Counted from the stretch's first letter, positions 23,969 to 37,098 are shown. The stretch: 64,000 nt of DNA from Viscum album (GCA_963277665.1 OY728119.1:315352206-315416205), one strand, 5' to 3'. Numbers and translations are program-made. The notes: a model not told the origin generated them from the sequence alone.

Positions 23969-25549
23969 CCAACATTACCTAATTCATTATTGGGATATAT
24001 AATTTTGGCCCCAACCATCACATATCCATGATCCATTCATATGTATTCCATAATATCATGAAAACTTTTATCATATCATGATAGAATAACACATATAAAA
24101 TAAATAGGTTTTATAAACATCACACCATCATAATAATAATACATCCAAAGAAAGAATAAGGATTGTATCATAACATCATGTCCCTAGTGAAACATAATTA
24201 ACATAAAATATGTTATTATTGATGAAAAATACCTTTAAAAACCCATAGGAATGTCTCTTTATGACAATACAATTTTCATTTTGAAATCATATATTTAAAA
24301 TCCCAATATTTATATAATATTATGAAAAATAATTTCCTTAAATAACCATGGAATATGGTAATTTAATCTTGAAATTATTGAGTGTTCATAGCAGGGGTAA
24401 ATTTTGTTCATGTCATAATCACTAAAACATATATTATGTTCACACTTTTAATAAAAATACCATGTCTAGAAAATTATAACAAGACTCTTTTAAAAAAATT
24501 AAATTATTAAAACATGATTAAAAATGAATTTAAAAAATAATTTATGAATGGTAAAACATTATTTAGAACAATTTATAAAACATGGATATCCAATAAAATG
24601 GTTTTCTAATCAAAAAAGGATAAATAATGCCAGCTTTTCTTAAAAATATTTTCTGAGCTATTTTGTGTACCAATGAGTATAAAGTGTTAATAAACCATAA
24701 AAATCCTACAAATAATTAGTGTAGATGATAAATGAAATTTTTTGATAATATAAGGATCACATAATTCATCTCAATAGAAATTCATGAATAAAAATCCATA
24801 TTTAAATGGGATTGAAACATAAACATATTACTATATTGGTAACTTTTGAATCATATTCCCCATGAAATAATGGAATTTAATAGAACCTTAAATGTCATGA
24901 AAATATATAAATTCATGATATATCATGTAAAAGGGGTATTATATGCACCACATTAACATAAATACATTCATAACATCAAACATATCTTAATGAAATGTTA
25001 TTGAGATGAAGAACCCTTACCACTTTGATAATATCTGAATCAAAAACCTCATAAAATAGAGAGCCTTATATGTGTTTGAAATCACAATAATTTAAATAAG
25101 AATAATTTTTAAATGAATTCATGGTTATTATATAGATCAAACAAAGGAAACAAGTTTTGAATATGGAATATGTCTCGCAGAAATAAAAGTGAGACAGGAA
25201 ACTGTTAGCTCAAGTATTATCTTTATTTTTATGTATTTGAACCTCACTTATAATAAATATAGATTTATTTCATATATATATATATTCTATAACCATACTA
25301 ATATATATCATTACCTGTATTAATTACTTATAAAACATTATCAACTTCTTATTAAAACTACTTTATTAGAGTTATTGTTCTAAGTGATAACATCTTCATT
25401 TTTCATGTATGTTTTGTTTGGATGGTGCTGGTACTTATATACTAGTCATGTATTTATAATTTATATAATATTAATCATTATATAAGTATCAAATTTATTC
25501 ATCATATACACTTTTATAATTATTCATATTAGTCATTGAATAAAAATTA

Positions 25550-26010
25550 ATTATATAACTTCATGAAGATGGTAGTCCGTACATAAGCACGAGTGACGTT
25601 TCCGCTTTCTAATGGTTATAATGAAAGAAAGATAAATAATAATTCATCTCTATATAATCATTATTATATCATAAATATCATATATTTTAATTAAATATAT
25701 AATTATTACCATCCATATAGAGACTAAATTAATAACAAATCACATTGCTTCATGGAGGTGGTTGTCTATATGTACGCATAAGTGACGGTATAATTTTCCA
25801 ATAGATGAGAAGGTAAGAAGATAGATATGAAATTATATTCAAATAAAAATAATTTTTCCCTAAATATTACATATAAATATTAAATACATTAAAATAAAGA
25901 AACAAAAATGGTGGTGATGAAAAAAATGCAACACTTTTTTGTGGTGATAGCCCACAAGTACGTACAAGCAATATTTTATTTTCCCATGGGATGTAAAGTT
26001 GGTGGATAAT
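25550..26010 (-). repeat. About 190-bp unit present three times inside LTR copy A
   Basis: Three related segments begin near 25558, 25748 and 25936. Each has a GATGGTAG / GAGGTGGTTG / GGTGATAGCC word, then a TACATAAGCAC / TACGCATAAGTG / TACGTACAAGC word, then a TTTTCC-rich stretch. Spacing is about 190 bp. The chromovirus LTR has similar words in reverse orientation near 33755 and 33910, so the repeat may belong to the LTR family. Confidence 0.5.
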
Positions 26011-26310
26011 GTTTTTTCCATATTAATTTTTAAAATTAAGTACTTTAAACATAATCAGTTAATTTTTTTGTAATGGATAACATAGATTTATAGGAAGTAA
26101 ATGAAGAAATAAAATTTAAAGTACTTGGTTTAGAGTAATATCTCTTTGGTGAGAAAACTCTTTTGGCTTACAACATAATCGTAGAAAAGATGGTATTTTG
26201 GAAATAATATAAGATCTGGGATATGGGAAAGGAAGTTAATAAGTTATTATGGTGGGTATTTTCTAATCTATATGGCTCATGAAGTGTGTATAAGGGAGAA
26301 TAGGTGGTAT

Positions 26311-26319
26311 CCTTTTATA
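26311..26319 (-). promoter_or_regulatory. TATA box of LTR copy A
   Basis: CCTTTTATA on the plus strand is TATAAAAGG on the minus strand, identical to the TATA word in both chromovirus LTRs. It marks the probable minus-strand transcription direction of this LTR relic. Confidence 0.5.
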
Positions 26320-27968
26320 AGGTATGGAAAGGACACACTTGGAATTACAAAAAGATTAATATATATATATATATATATCATAATCATTTAAAGATAAACC
26401 AAGACACCAAAAATTTGAATATAAAATCTTATATGGTTAAAATAAACTAAAAAAATCAAATTTAGACAAGTTTTAGACAAATTTTAATCTGTATCTTCGA
26501 GTTATACTACCTTAAACACGTTTAAACCTTAACTTTGATAACTTAACATTTTACAATAATAACATAACAATATGATAAAAAATAAAAAGTTACTTCAAAA
26601 AATAAATAAACATTGATTATAAATTTTTAATACATTTTATCATATTCAATTTCTATTATTGGAAGAAATTAATTTTAATATAAGAAAAAAATGCATGAAA
26701 AATAGTTTTTAGGAAAATGCCTGATTTAAGAGAAAAAAACACTTCACATTAAAATAAAGTAACATGTTGGATTCCAAATATAATTTTAAATAAAAAATAA
26801 ATTAAGGAAGGATTTTATAATTTTTTATAAATAAAAAAACTGAATTTAATATTCCAACCATGTCATTAAATACAAAGACCCAAAATAGTTTTTAATTTGA
26901 GTAAAATATAACTTATCATCACAAATGTCAATATTGGGTTACCAATTTCAGAATAATGTTTTAAAATATATTATTTAACTAAATAAAAATATAATTGTAC
27001 TAGAAACACTTATAAAATAAGATAAAGGTATGTGTTTGAGATATTTTAAAGCTTTAAACTATAGTTTTAACCCGGTTTTACCTCTTTTACTATGGTAAAA
27101 AATCTTTACCGTGGTTACTATTCATAACGGATAAAGATTAAGTTAAACCTATAAATTTATATTAATTTTTATTATTAAAACCATGGAATAAATTATAAAA
27201 GATTAAATTTATATAATTTGATGAATCTAATTTTATGTAAGTGGGAAAACTGCAGTGAAAACCAGTTTTTGAAAAAAGCATTTTTAAGAATAAAACATAT
27301 TTTACTTCCATTACATTTTCTTTAAAACTAGAATTAGAAATTTAAAATATATGATTAAATATAAAATCTATATAAATTATTAAAACCATTATTAAATAGA
27401 GATTATTTTAAAATATTAAGATAAAAATACATTTCACATATAAAAACATATTTAAAAAAATATTTTTAAACTCAAAACAGAACTTATAAAAAAATATGTT
27501 ATAATGATTATCTTAAGTAATTAATGGTATTATTTCTAACTAATTGATTATTTTATTACTTAAATATAAAAATAATTACATAATGGGACTTCTACTTGAA
27601 AATAATTGTTTTATAAAAATCGATATTTTATACTTTTTAACGTAAAAATATTCTTTTCAAAAAAAAATTCACATGAAAATAATTTTGATATGATGATTTA
27701 AAAAAGGGTAAAAATAATTAAAAATATCTATATTTTCTAGAAATTAATTATAATATTCGTGAAATAAATAAAATAAAAACAATTTTTGAAGAAAATAAAT
27801 TTTTGAAGCATAAAATGACTACTGAAAATTGAGTAGTTATTTATTATAAATTAAGCAATGATTTTTCATTATATAAAACATTTATAAATATTTTTCATAA
27901 TTTGATTATTATTATTATTTTTTCAATATATCCAAATTTTTGTAAATCTAGGTGTAGGGTGTTAAAAA

Positions 27969-30900
27969 AGTTAGTGAGCAATGCAAAATTATTAAAAAGA
28001 AATATATAATAAAACATCAAGGTGTAACATTCCACCCAAATTAAATAAATTTCACCCTCATAATTATTATGTCACAATTAAGGATTCAATATTTTAAATT
28101 ACCTCTATTGAAAACCCACATCATACAAAGGAATAATAAAACTTCCATTGAAAGGGGGAAGTAGTAAACAAAAAGATTATCTGAAATAACACATTATCTG
28201 GTTCCCATATAATAAGAATGTTGGGGGTGTAAAAATATAGACATAGTGGAAAAAGATAATTTCAAAATAATAATTGAGAACATGGTCAAAATAAATTTAA
28301 TAACCACAAAATTATAAATCAATAAGGATAAAACAAATACCATTAAATCATCAAAAATGAAGGTAATGGACACCATATTTACATCAAGTTCCTTTTCCTA
28401 GAATTTATGGGTTATTTTAATATCAATATATATATAAAAAATATACATCGAATATTTATTTTCATTTCATAAGAACAGTTTCATCCTTTGGTTATTCTTA
28501 AAACAATATCTACTTCTATCTCATCTCTTACTCCCTGAAATGAATTTTTTATTATAAGATTATTTCATGTCTGAGTTGCTAAAATTTACGTTTAAAAAAA
28601 ATACACAAATAGATAACAATTTATTCCTACTATATTGATTCATTCGAAAAAAAATGTTATAATAAGATATTATTAAATATGAATAAAATGTCCTTCATGA
28701 GTGTTCAGAACCTCAATAATAACATCCAAAGTTCAAATTAATTAATTGAAAAAATATTTAACCCTAAAAATATTCAAAATATTCCAAACTAAGATTAAAC
28801 CCCAAATATTAGAATGATTTAAACTCATATCCGTCCATGATAAACATAATAATTATCTTAAAATAATTCTAATTCCTCATAAATTATCATGCCAAAAAAT
28901 TATATTCCTTGATTGTATATTCATGAAAATCATTCCTAGGAAGCCCTAAATTATGAAACCTTCTTATCAATCTATGAAACTTTAGGTTTAACCTCATTCA
29001 TTCATGGTCATCATCTATTAAAATAATTTACAAAATTTTATAAATAAAATGTGAACAAACCAAAGCACATCCTCTGAGAGTGTCCTTTTAGGTGTGTGGT
29101 CTTAGGCCCACTCATCATTCACTAGTAGTGATCAAGTTAATACCCAATACACCCCTTTTATAATTTTTACCCCAAGGTATATTTGTGCTCCAACCACATC
29201 CAATTTCCAGTATCTGGACAAGAATTTATTTTTTCGAAGAATAAAATAATACCTACTCTAGAAAAGCTTCAGTATGTTATCTTATACTTAGACTTATCTC
29301 TTAGGTTTTATATAATGTTTTATAATATTATTCAATAAATATTAATTAAACCTTTCTCTAATTCCAACTAAGGTGATACAAGAATTTCATACAAAATATT
29401 TTAAATTATTTTAGATGAATATTCAATACAATACATTACTATACATGCCATAACTATAATGGTTTATTTTCTTCAGAGACTTGATAAGTAATATTCTTAT
29501 TTCTAGAATGATATTCAACATATCATTAAAAGATCTAATTACATAGTACACTTTATAGACATACCCTACTAAAACCTTTCTTCATAACCTAGGGAGAGAA
29601 AACAAAATAAAGGGGTGATCTCAGATGCTTAGTAAGGGTAAACATATTAGATATCAATCAATGATAATACATGTGCATAAGATAATGAGAACATAATCAT
29701 AAGTAACTTATTCCCAAAAAATTAAATACCTTTCATCATGATTTAGGGAATAAGAATTTTCATAAAAAAAGAAAATATTCATAAGAGTGAAGAATATTAA
29801 ATAATCAATTATGATCTATGAGAGCATCACATAATCATAGGAATGTGGAAAAAACATAATCGTATACCATTGTGTGTTGAATTGGATCCCAAAGGGGGAG
29901 AATTTTGAACTATATCCTTGATTAAATTTATAAGTATTTACTAAAATTAAAGCTATTATAATTTATCATACATTATAATATTTTTACGCTTTGAGTTTTA
30001 CATATTCTTATAAAATTGAGAAGTTTCCTTGAGTGAAGAGTTTCATAATTCTAGAAGTGACAGTGAGTGATAAATTGGATATGAATAGAAGTGATCGTGT
30101 GTGACAATATAATTGACTATGAGTTAAAATTTGGATAATCCTATAATTTCAAAAGACTAAAAATTTGTCTAAATCTGTAACTCACCATTACTGAAAAAAA
30201 TTCTATGTCTATAATTGGCCTCATGAACAAAAAATTAATGACTGCATGATAAAAAATATATTGACTGCATGAATATAAATATACAAAATACATGAAAAAA
30301 ATGAACTGACCATGTGATAAAAATAAACTCATAACATGAAAAAATTAACCAACCATGTGAAAAACATTATGATGAAAAAAAATAAAAAATGAAGTGACTG
30401 CATGTTGAAATTTTGTAATTTTTTTTATTACACATTATGTCCTATCTATAGTTACATAATTCTCTTTCAATATTTTATCTCAAAACATGCTTGGTTTTAT
30501 TTATATTTTCATATTTCGAATAACTGCATTTTTGGTTCACATGTCTATTTTGATTTAATAATTCCTGAAAAATTTATTAATCATTTTTAAACAAAGGATT
30601 TTTACTTTGAATAATTTTATATATAATTAAATTATTACCACATGGGTTAAAGATTAACGTTGTTTCTTGGGAAAATGAGAGTTCCAAATTAAATATCATT
30701 AGAATGTGAACATTTAATATCTTTTACTTTGTGGGAATTTTCCTAAGGTAATTTAATATAGATTATATATATATAAATATATATATTTGTATCAATTATT
30801 CTAGTTTTTTATAACTTTATGAAATGATATTAATGTAACATATTTTTTTAAGTGACACAACTTGATAAATATTTCATGTATGTTCAATAATAATATCCTA

Positions 30901-31751
30901 AGAATCATTTGGAAAGAGAAACTACAATGGTATTTATGTTATTAATATTCTATGAATAGAATAACTCAATATAAGGAGTTACAAATATCTAGATCAAGAT
31001 AGAGGGTGGATAATATTCTTGAAATATATGAGTTCTACATTCATTGGTGGTCAACTATTACTCCAATCTGAACTAAAATCATTTGCTCATTTTCTCCTAG
31101 ACTGATCACTACTACCTCAACACTCGTACCATAAAGCATTCATATGTTCTATTGAAAAAGTTCATTATATTCTTCTTTTGGTTGTGCAATTGAAAAGGGT
31201 TATAATACCCGGTAAAAGGTAGGTAATTAGGTTGTGAATTCCAACCAAAGTTTAGGCTTTGGGTGTGCCTCCAATCGAGAATGGAAAACAATTTGGGTTG
31301 TTCCACTAGGTAAAAAATGAATTATTAGTTTGGGTTTAAGCTTCCAAGTGGAGAAATGATTTGTAATTAGGTTATGAATCCATATGGGAAAATTCATTTT
31401 AAGATTCCATTATAGTGGTTATAGCGGTTTCCATTATCTTTGTTTTTGAGCGGGGTGAAGAGTAGAGTATGATCATGTAGATCTAAAATTCTATAAAAAT
31501 ATAGTACATTCATTTTATTTTATTTCTATTGTACAAAATTTAATATTCTGATATAATATTAAAGTCATTTTAAAAAGTCAATTCTCTACCCCCACATCTT
31601 GTAAATATTTCCACTATAACTTTGAACAATCATTTGGTATCATAGGAGGACCCCTTTCTCTATATATATTTTATTTTTTCTAAAAATATAATCACTTAAC
31701 CAACAACGGGATAATAACAGTTTATGATGGCATTAACAATCTAAAATAGTG
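27969..31751. other. Unassigned AT-rich block between LTR copy A and the chromovirus
   Basis: Contains CCCACATCATACAAAGG near 28107, similar to the sequence just right of LTR copy B near 58137, which may be the interior end of the minus-strand element. A motif near 29590-29640 (GGGGTGATCTCAGATGC, then TTAGTAAGGGTAAAC) is related to one at 63665-63705. Close to 31.6-31.75 kb the sequence may be LTR of the copia element that resumes at 43.7 kb. No coding domain was recognised, including in the minus-strand open frame at 31112-31306. Confidence 0.4.
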
Positions 31752-31756
31752 GATAG
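31752..31756. repeat. Left target-site duplication of the chromovirus
   Basis: GATAG lies immediately before the LTR start TGTAACATCC and is repeated exactly after the right LTR at 43672-43676, the 5-bp duplication normal for Ty3/gypsy integration. Confidence 0.92.
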
Positions 31757-33204
31757 TGTAACATCCCAGGTAGATAATGAATAAAAAATATTTCATATTT
31801 ATTAATATTTTTGAATTAAATATTAATTTTACATTAAATGGGTTTCTATGTTTGATGGCGTATCTGATATGCAACAACAGGCTTCTTTGAAATCTTTCAT
31901 TGCACACTAATAATATAATATTATTTTAAATGGTAGCTAACTCCTAGCCGTTATATTGGTGGGAATGAACAAAAATTACTAAAATATGATTATACTTGTT
32001 TTCTAAATGTATTTACATTTAAACAAAATAATGTAGAGGATTAAATTGTGAATGAATCTAATTTTAAGCATAATTTACATTAAAAGGTCGATTTACCGCC
32101 TATTAATGGTGAACCCTCATTAAATATAGTTCTGGTCACATTAATACATTATATTTTACCAAATATAATCCTTCATTAGAATGGGGCATCAAATTTTACT
32201 TTGGGTAATTTTTTTGGTATTTTTCTGATAAAGTTCATTTTTAATGAATAGTGAAAAATACTGTATTTTGATTCCAAATTGCCTTTTAATCTAATTTATG
32301 TATATCGATAGATTATCCTTTTAATTTTTTTTAAAGTTTAATTAAAATATATTATTACTATTTAATTCAATTTTGTTCATTGGAATTGATTTCACTTTGA
32401 ATTTGGACATAAACAAGTGTTAATCTTTTGATAGTTATTATTTCTTAAAAACACGCTTTTTGTTTTGACAGTGGGAATTAATTTTGAATTAATTTCTGCC
32501 ACTTCTGTGTTTTGAATTTGGAAAAATGGATTCCATATTTTGAATCATGAGTTCCAAATTGTGTAAATAGGTAACTTTTATTTTTATACATTTTAAATAT
32601 TTACTTTAGTAAATATTTTATTTACCGTGGTTAAAGGGAAAATCAGGTAAATAAGGGTAAAAAATAATAATATAATAATATAAAATTACCCTTAAATGTG
32701 TAATAATCCTATTGGTTGATACATATCTGATCATGGGAATCTTTGGGTCCATTTTGGGACCACATAGAGCCACTTATGAATGATAATTAAACTTTAGATA
32801 AATTAGTTTAAAGTAAAGGAAAAATTGACATAAACAAAAATCTTTTAGTAAATTAATTTTTATATGGTGTTATATAAATTATATTTTCAATTATAAACAT
32901 TCACTGTAAGTAAAAAAGATTCCCTACATCAAGGTTTTTTTTATAATTTGTAGAAATCACATTAATTAAATTATTTATGACACAATATGATGTAGAATTT
33001 ACCTCATTAATAAATGATTTAAATAAATAATATTATAATGATTAAAATATTATCCAAAACATGTCCAATTCTGATGGGATGATTTTATTTCAAATATGAG
33101 TCATCGTATCGTCTACTTTAATGATTCTTGGACCTTTAGAAACCAAATATCATTATATAATAAAATAATATTATCACACTCTCCTAAAGAGCCCCTCCCC
33201 ACCT

Positions 33205-33213
33205 TATAAAAGG
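33205..33213 (+). promoter_or_regulatory. TATA box of 5' LTR
   Basis: TATAAAAGG in a pyrimidine-rich setting (CCCCACCTTATAAAAGGAGA), conserved at the same offset in the 3' LTR. The expected start site is about 30 bp downstream, near 33240. Confidence 0.75.
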
Positions 33214-33381
33214 AGACTATTTCTAACCAATTCCTCACACCTATCAAACCATTTGGATCATCCAAAATCTGCCCAATTAATCTCCCTACATCCCTCTCCT
33301 CTTACTAGAAACATTACCTTAGGCAGAAGGCACTTCAAGAAGTCCTTTGGTGTAAATCAAAGGGAGTTACCCAAATTAAAG

Positions 33382-35133
33382 GTAACAGTTTCTCTTAAAT
33401 TGTTTTTTTATTTTACTTCTCCAACCACTAAACTATTTTTATTCCTTTATTTTGTAACAACACCATTATCCCCAATATACTACGATGTTATTATGAGAAG
33501 GATTCTAACAGAACTTACACACACCTCCATCTAATGGATGAAGAACATAATGTTTCTATGGATGGAAAACTAACGCCTCACGAAACGATGATTGTTAAAA
33601 TATCTCCAACCACCTCTCATGTTGCCCATTATGATGGAACTGTATTTATATATGATATATATTATTTTTAGGTTTTCATTATGCTTCTATAATTTCTATT
33701 TATAGCATACCTTTATGGTTTCCATTATGGGTAAACGCGATAATTTCATTTGAGGAAGTGCTGACTACCGCCTCCTCAAAGTGATATGACTCATTCATAA
33801 CATATGTGGTACGTATAAATGATATATTTAATGACATTATATATGTTACAATACTGTAATTATAATACTATTATGTATCATTATGTTTTAATTCCATTAA
33901 ATATGAAATATAAAGGGAAGTACCGTTCATGCGTACGTACGACTTACAGTCCCCATGAACGATGCATTTCATTTCTTACCTCTAAAGGTTATGTACTATT
34001 ATAAATAAATGTATATGGTGGATATATATGATATATTTGATATAAAAATCATGAATTTCATTTTGGATATAATGATCCTTTGACCAAATGAACATCATGT
34101 AATTATAAGAAGTCCATTTTGACTCAAGTACCAAATATCAACATAACGAACATTATTAACTTAAATGATTATATAATGTTTATAACATGGTAATAAGTTA
34201 TATAAAAGTAATAATAAACATGAAAGAGTTCTTATGTAATAAAAAATTAACTTTAGTTTATTATTCAGGAGATTAAAGAATGATCGAGTCAAGAAGGACA
34301 CAAGGTAAGGGACTTCGTCTGAATCTCCTTTCATTGAGGCATATTTTGTTTTAATGCACGACTTTTTTTATACGCTGTATAAACACCCTTGAATTTTCAA
34401 AGGGAATCATTTTCTACGAATCATTTTACTAAATTAAAAAAAGAATTTTTCTTTTAACATAAGCAGTGACAACAAACTTTTCTGCCATCGTGTGTATTAT
34501 TTGATCTTTGGCTTCCTCAATAAGACATAATGTTTTTAAAATAAAATAAATACCATATACTATTTTAGGTATTTTGGTATAGAAAATGCATTTGAAAATG
34601 GATTTTTATGTCAATATATTTAAGTGATATATTTTTATTGAAATGTGTAAATTTTTTCTTTCATTTATATTTGTTTTATGTCTTATGATATTATAATGGT
34701 ACATGGACATTTAACGGTTGGTTACGTAATAAACCAAATGATGGGTGGTGTCATGAATACCAGGACGGGTGGTTACTTTATATCCTCCAATGAATTGGGT
34801 ATGGAAGTTGGTCGTATGGCTATTCCATTTAGTGATATGTGTGGGATTCAACCCTATGGTTATTCCATTTGTGTATGTTTATATCTCAAGTTACCTTTAT
34901 ATGTTATGTGTTATTTATATGGGTTTTATGGTAATATTTTGGTTACAAAAGGGTAAGTGATTATCTTTTATTCAGTGAAGATTATTTACTACTTAATAAA
35001 GGTGAAAAGTATAACTTATGATATAGTAATCATGGTTTACCTGTTGTTTTGAAAAACTAATAGTTTCCCTTCCTTGTGTATCCCTTGCTGAGCTTTTTAT
35101 GCTCATCCAATGTTTTTGAAATGTTTTTCACAG
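33382..35133 (+). other. Candidate intron region in the LTR leader
   Basis: Donor-like AAAG|GTAACA at 33381/33382 and acceptor-like TTTTTCACAG|GACATAAT at 35133/35134 lie downstream of the TATA box. Both are kept in the 3' LTR (AAAG|GTAATA at 41662; TTTTTCACAG|GACATAAT ending 43415), 1752 and 1754 bp apart. Inside, a possible 36-nt mini-exon (34269-34304) sits between TTATTATTCAG and CAAG|GTAAGGG; its donor is conserved in the 3' LTR but its acceptor is not. Splicing is inferred from sequence only, and copying during reverse transcription explains why both LTRs share these words. Confidence 0.35.
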
Positions 35134-35383
35134 GACATAATGTAAAATAGGGTCAAGGATGGGATCAAGGAAAAGTCATGTTGTCTAAAACATGGAACTA
35201 TACATGACTTTTTTTCAAGATTTTGAAAAAAATGGAAACTGTGTAGAAGTGTCTACTTTGTAATCCTTTGAGATGTAATAGTTATTTCCTAATTCTCCAA
35301 AACTCTAAACTTGAAAAGATCCTCAATGTGAATTATTCATTTAATTCAATATTATGTAATTTTTAAGGCTGGGTCCGTATAAT

Positions 35384-35395
35384 TGGTATCAGAGG
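35384..35395 (+). other. Primer-binding site (tRNA-iMet type)
   Basis: TGGTATCAGAGG begins two bases after the 5' LTR end and matches the plant tRNA-iMet site TGGTATCAGAGC at 11 of 12 positions. Confidence 0.88.
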
Positions 35396-35519
35396 TCGGC
35401 TAAGACAACTTTAAGAGTAATAATATTGTTAAATTAATGTTCATAAATTAATTTATGTTAAGATTGAAATGATATAGCATTTACAGATTACCATGTTTCT
35501 TTTCCTATGATATTTATCT

Positions 35520-36630
35520 GTTCAGAATGGTTTTCTGCAGAGAAAACTGGGTAGCTATGTTGGGACTTCATTAGGAGGAAGAAAACCTTCCAAATTAGCA
35601 ACCTGAGATGGTTAGAATCAGAATTGAACAATTTTTTGCAGTGATGGGACAGTTTACTTAGGCTATAAATGGTGGTGGTATCTATGCACGAGATCAGATA
35701 GATCAACTACACATGAACATGTCAGTAGTGGAGAAATTCATGAGGTAACATCACCCATCATTTAGAGGATCATCTAATTTGGTGCTAGCAGAAGGGTCAA
35801 TTAAAGAATTGAAAAATATTTTCGATGTCATGTGGTTTTCTGAACATAAAAAGGTTAGTGTAGTTGTTTATCGTTTTGAAGGTGGATATGATCAAGCGTG
35901 GCCGATGGTGAAAAATATCAGGGATAGTGAGTAGATTTATGCTCTTGGTTGGGATGAATTCAAAGGTATGTTTCTTGAGAAATATTTTCATAATGTGGTA
36001 TGTCTTAGTATGGAAAATTAATTCCTATAATTGAGGTCGGAGGATGGCTCAGTCGCTGCTTATGAAGCAAAGTTCACTCAACTTGCAAGGTATGAACCAA
36101 ATTTCGTCCGAGATCTTAATCGCAAGATAAATCGATTTTACATAGTATTAAATCCAAGATATCAAATAGAGTTAGCCTATCATGAGTTCAAAAATTATGT
36201 GAAACTTATTCAATGTGCGGAGAAGGTGGAAATGGATTTTGCAGATGATCAGGTGTTCTTTGACAAAGAACAAAATAAGAGGTCCAGTTGGCAGGAAAAG
36301 GGGAAGAATTCATCAAAGAAGCCCGGTGGTAATAAAATTAAATATCCAACCTGTTAGAAGTGTGGTAAAAATCATCCTGGAGAATGTTTATCAAAGTCTA
36401 GAAAGTGATTCCGATGTGGTAAGTCTGGTCATATTGCTCGTAACTGTAAGGAAGATGATCAAGCAGGCAATGAAAAGCCATTGATAAGTTGTTTTAAGTG
36501 TAATGAAATCGGTCATTATGTAAATGAGTGTCCAAATAATAAATCCAGTGAGGGAAAGAATCCAGACTACAAGCAGCATGGTGTGGTGAAATCATTTGCA
36601 ACTACGTCAGCAGATGTTGGGCCACCAAAT
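35520..36630 (+). pseudogene. Chromovirus gag relic
   Basis: Capsid and nucleocapsid part of the polyprotein. The capsid reads HHPSFRGSSN, IKELKNIFDVMWFSEHKKVS and VVYRFEGGYDQAW, then WDEFKGMFLEKYFHNVV, then SVAAYEAKFTQLARYEPNF, matching the retrotransposon gag domain in order. A longer open piece is 36031-36357. The nucleocapsid has three metal-binding knuckles: a CxxCGKxHxxxC type near 36351 with a TAG (36355) inside; FRCGKSGHIARNC, whose first Cys position is the TGA at 36406; and an intact CFKCNEIGHYVNEC at 36490-36531. Stops at several other points (for example after KNIRDSE and after SMEN). All these pieces stay in one frame. Confidence 0.88.
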
Positions 36631-37098
36631 GAAGTAGTATCAAGTACACTGTTTGTTTTTTCAGATTATGCCAATGTGTTGTTTGATTCAGGGTCTATAT
36701 GATCTTTCATTTCTAATAATTTTTCTAGTAAATTGTTAATTCCATCTCATTATATGAATACTGAACTTATGGTAAAAACACCTGGAGGAAATGTTGAGAC
36801 CAAAATAAATTATAAGAACCTTCTTGTCCTTGTGTGCGGAAAGAATCTACCTGAAAACCTTATTGTTTTTCCTCTAGTAGAGTTTGATGTAATTTTGGTC
36901 ATGGATTGGATTTCTGTTTATCATTCTAAGATTAACTATAGAGAAAAAGAGGTTTCTTTTCAGAAAGATTTTTATTTTGTGTACATGAATGAACCCATGC
37001 TTATGATAACATATCAGGAAGTTGAAAAACAAGTAATATATGGAAATGAATGTTACCTTTCACATATTGTTGAAAATAAAAAGAACTGTTCAGATTAA
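36631..37098 (+). pseudogene. Chromovirus protease relic
   Basis: Aspartic protease that would cut the polyprotein. The active-site box is VLFDSGSI followed by a TGA at 36700 and then SFIS, corresponding to the usual LFDSGATHSFIS. The catalytic Asp is kept. The second conserved region, EFDVILVMDWISVYHSKINY near 36880-36940, matches the FDVILGMDWL motif with Gly replaced by Val. It continues in the gag frame to a stop at 37096; a frame change near 37082 leads into the RT linker. Confidence 0.85.

Larger units (their letters stand above)
24000..27968 (-). mobile_element. Old minus-strand gypsy LTR, copy A
   Basis: Shares collinear words with copy B (53.8-58.0 kb) and copy C (60.0-63.4 kb): a TTATTGATGAAAA block, a GTAAAAGGGGTATTATAT-like block followed by CACCACA, an ACCCTTACC block near 25016, and a TTTACC..GGTTA-type block near 27100. 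On the minus strand it has CCTTATAAAAGG near 26320, the same core-promoter word as the chromovirus LTRs at 33205 and 41485. GGGTGTTA near 27955-27963 may be the LTR edge (TAACACCC on the minus strand). Both ends are approximate and divergence is high. Confidence 0.5.
31757..35381 (+). repeat. 5' LTR of chromovirus
   Basis: Starts TGTAACATCCC and ends GGGTCCGTATA, where the usual CA is read as TA. It aligns end to end with 40034-43671. The TATA box lies about 1.45 kb in, so transcription would start near 33240, leaving an unusually long R-U5 of about 2.1 kb. That part contains conserved candidate splice sites and a small open frame at 34678-34956, whose 3' LTR equivalent is at 42935-43147. Confidence 0.92.

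Noticed and set aside
31112..31306. 64-codon minus-strand frame
   Set aside because: Composition looks protein-like but matches no family I recognise and has no start or splice context.
31625..31645. TTTGGTATCATAGG as a primer-binding site
   Set aside because: It resembles a tRNA-iMet site, but no LTR edge or gag follows it on the left side of the chromovirus; the site at 43696 sits in the right order before a copia gag.
33253..33534. 93-codon frame just after the LTR TATA box
   Set aside because: No domain, and it is not maintained in the 3' LTR; treated as leader.
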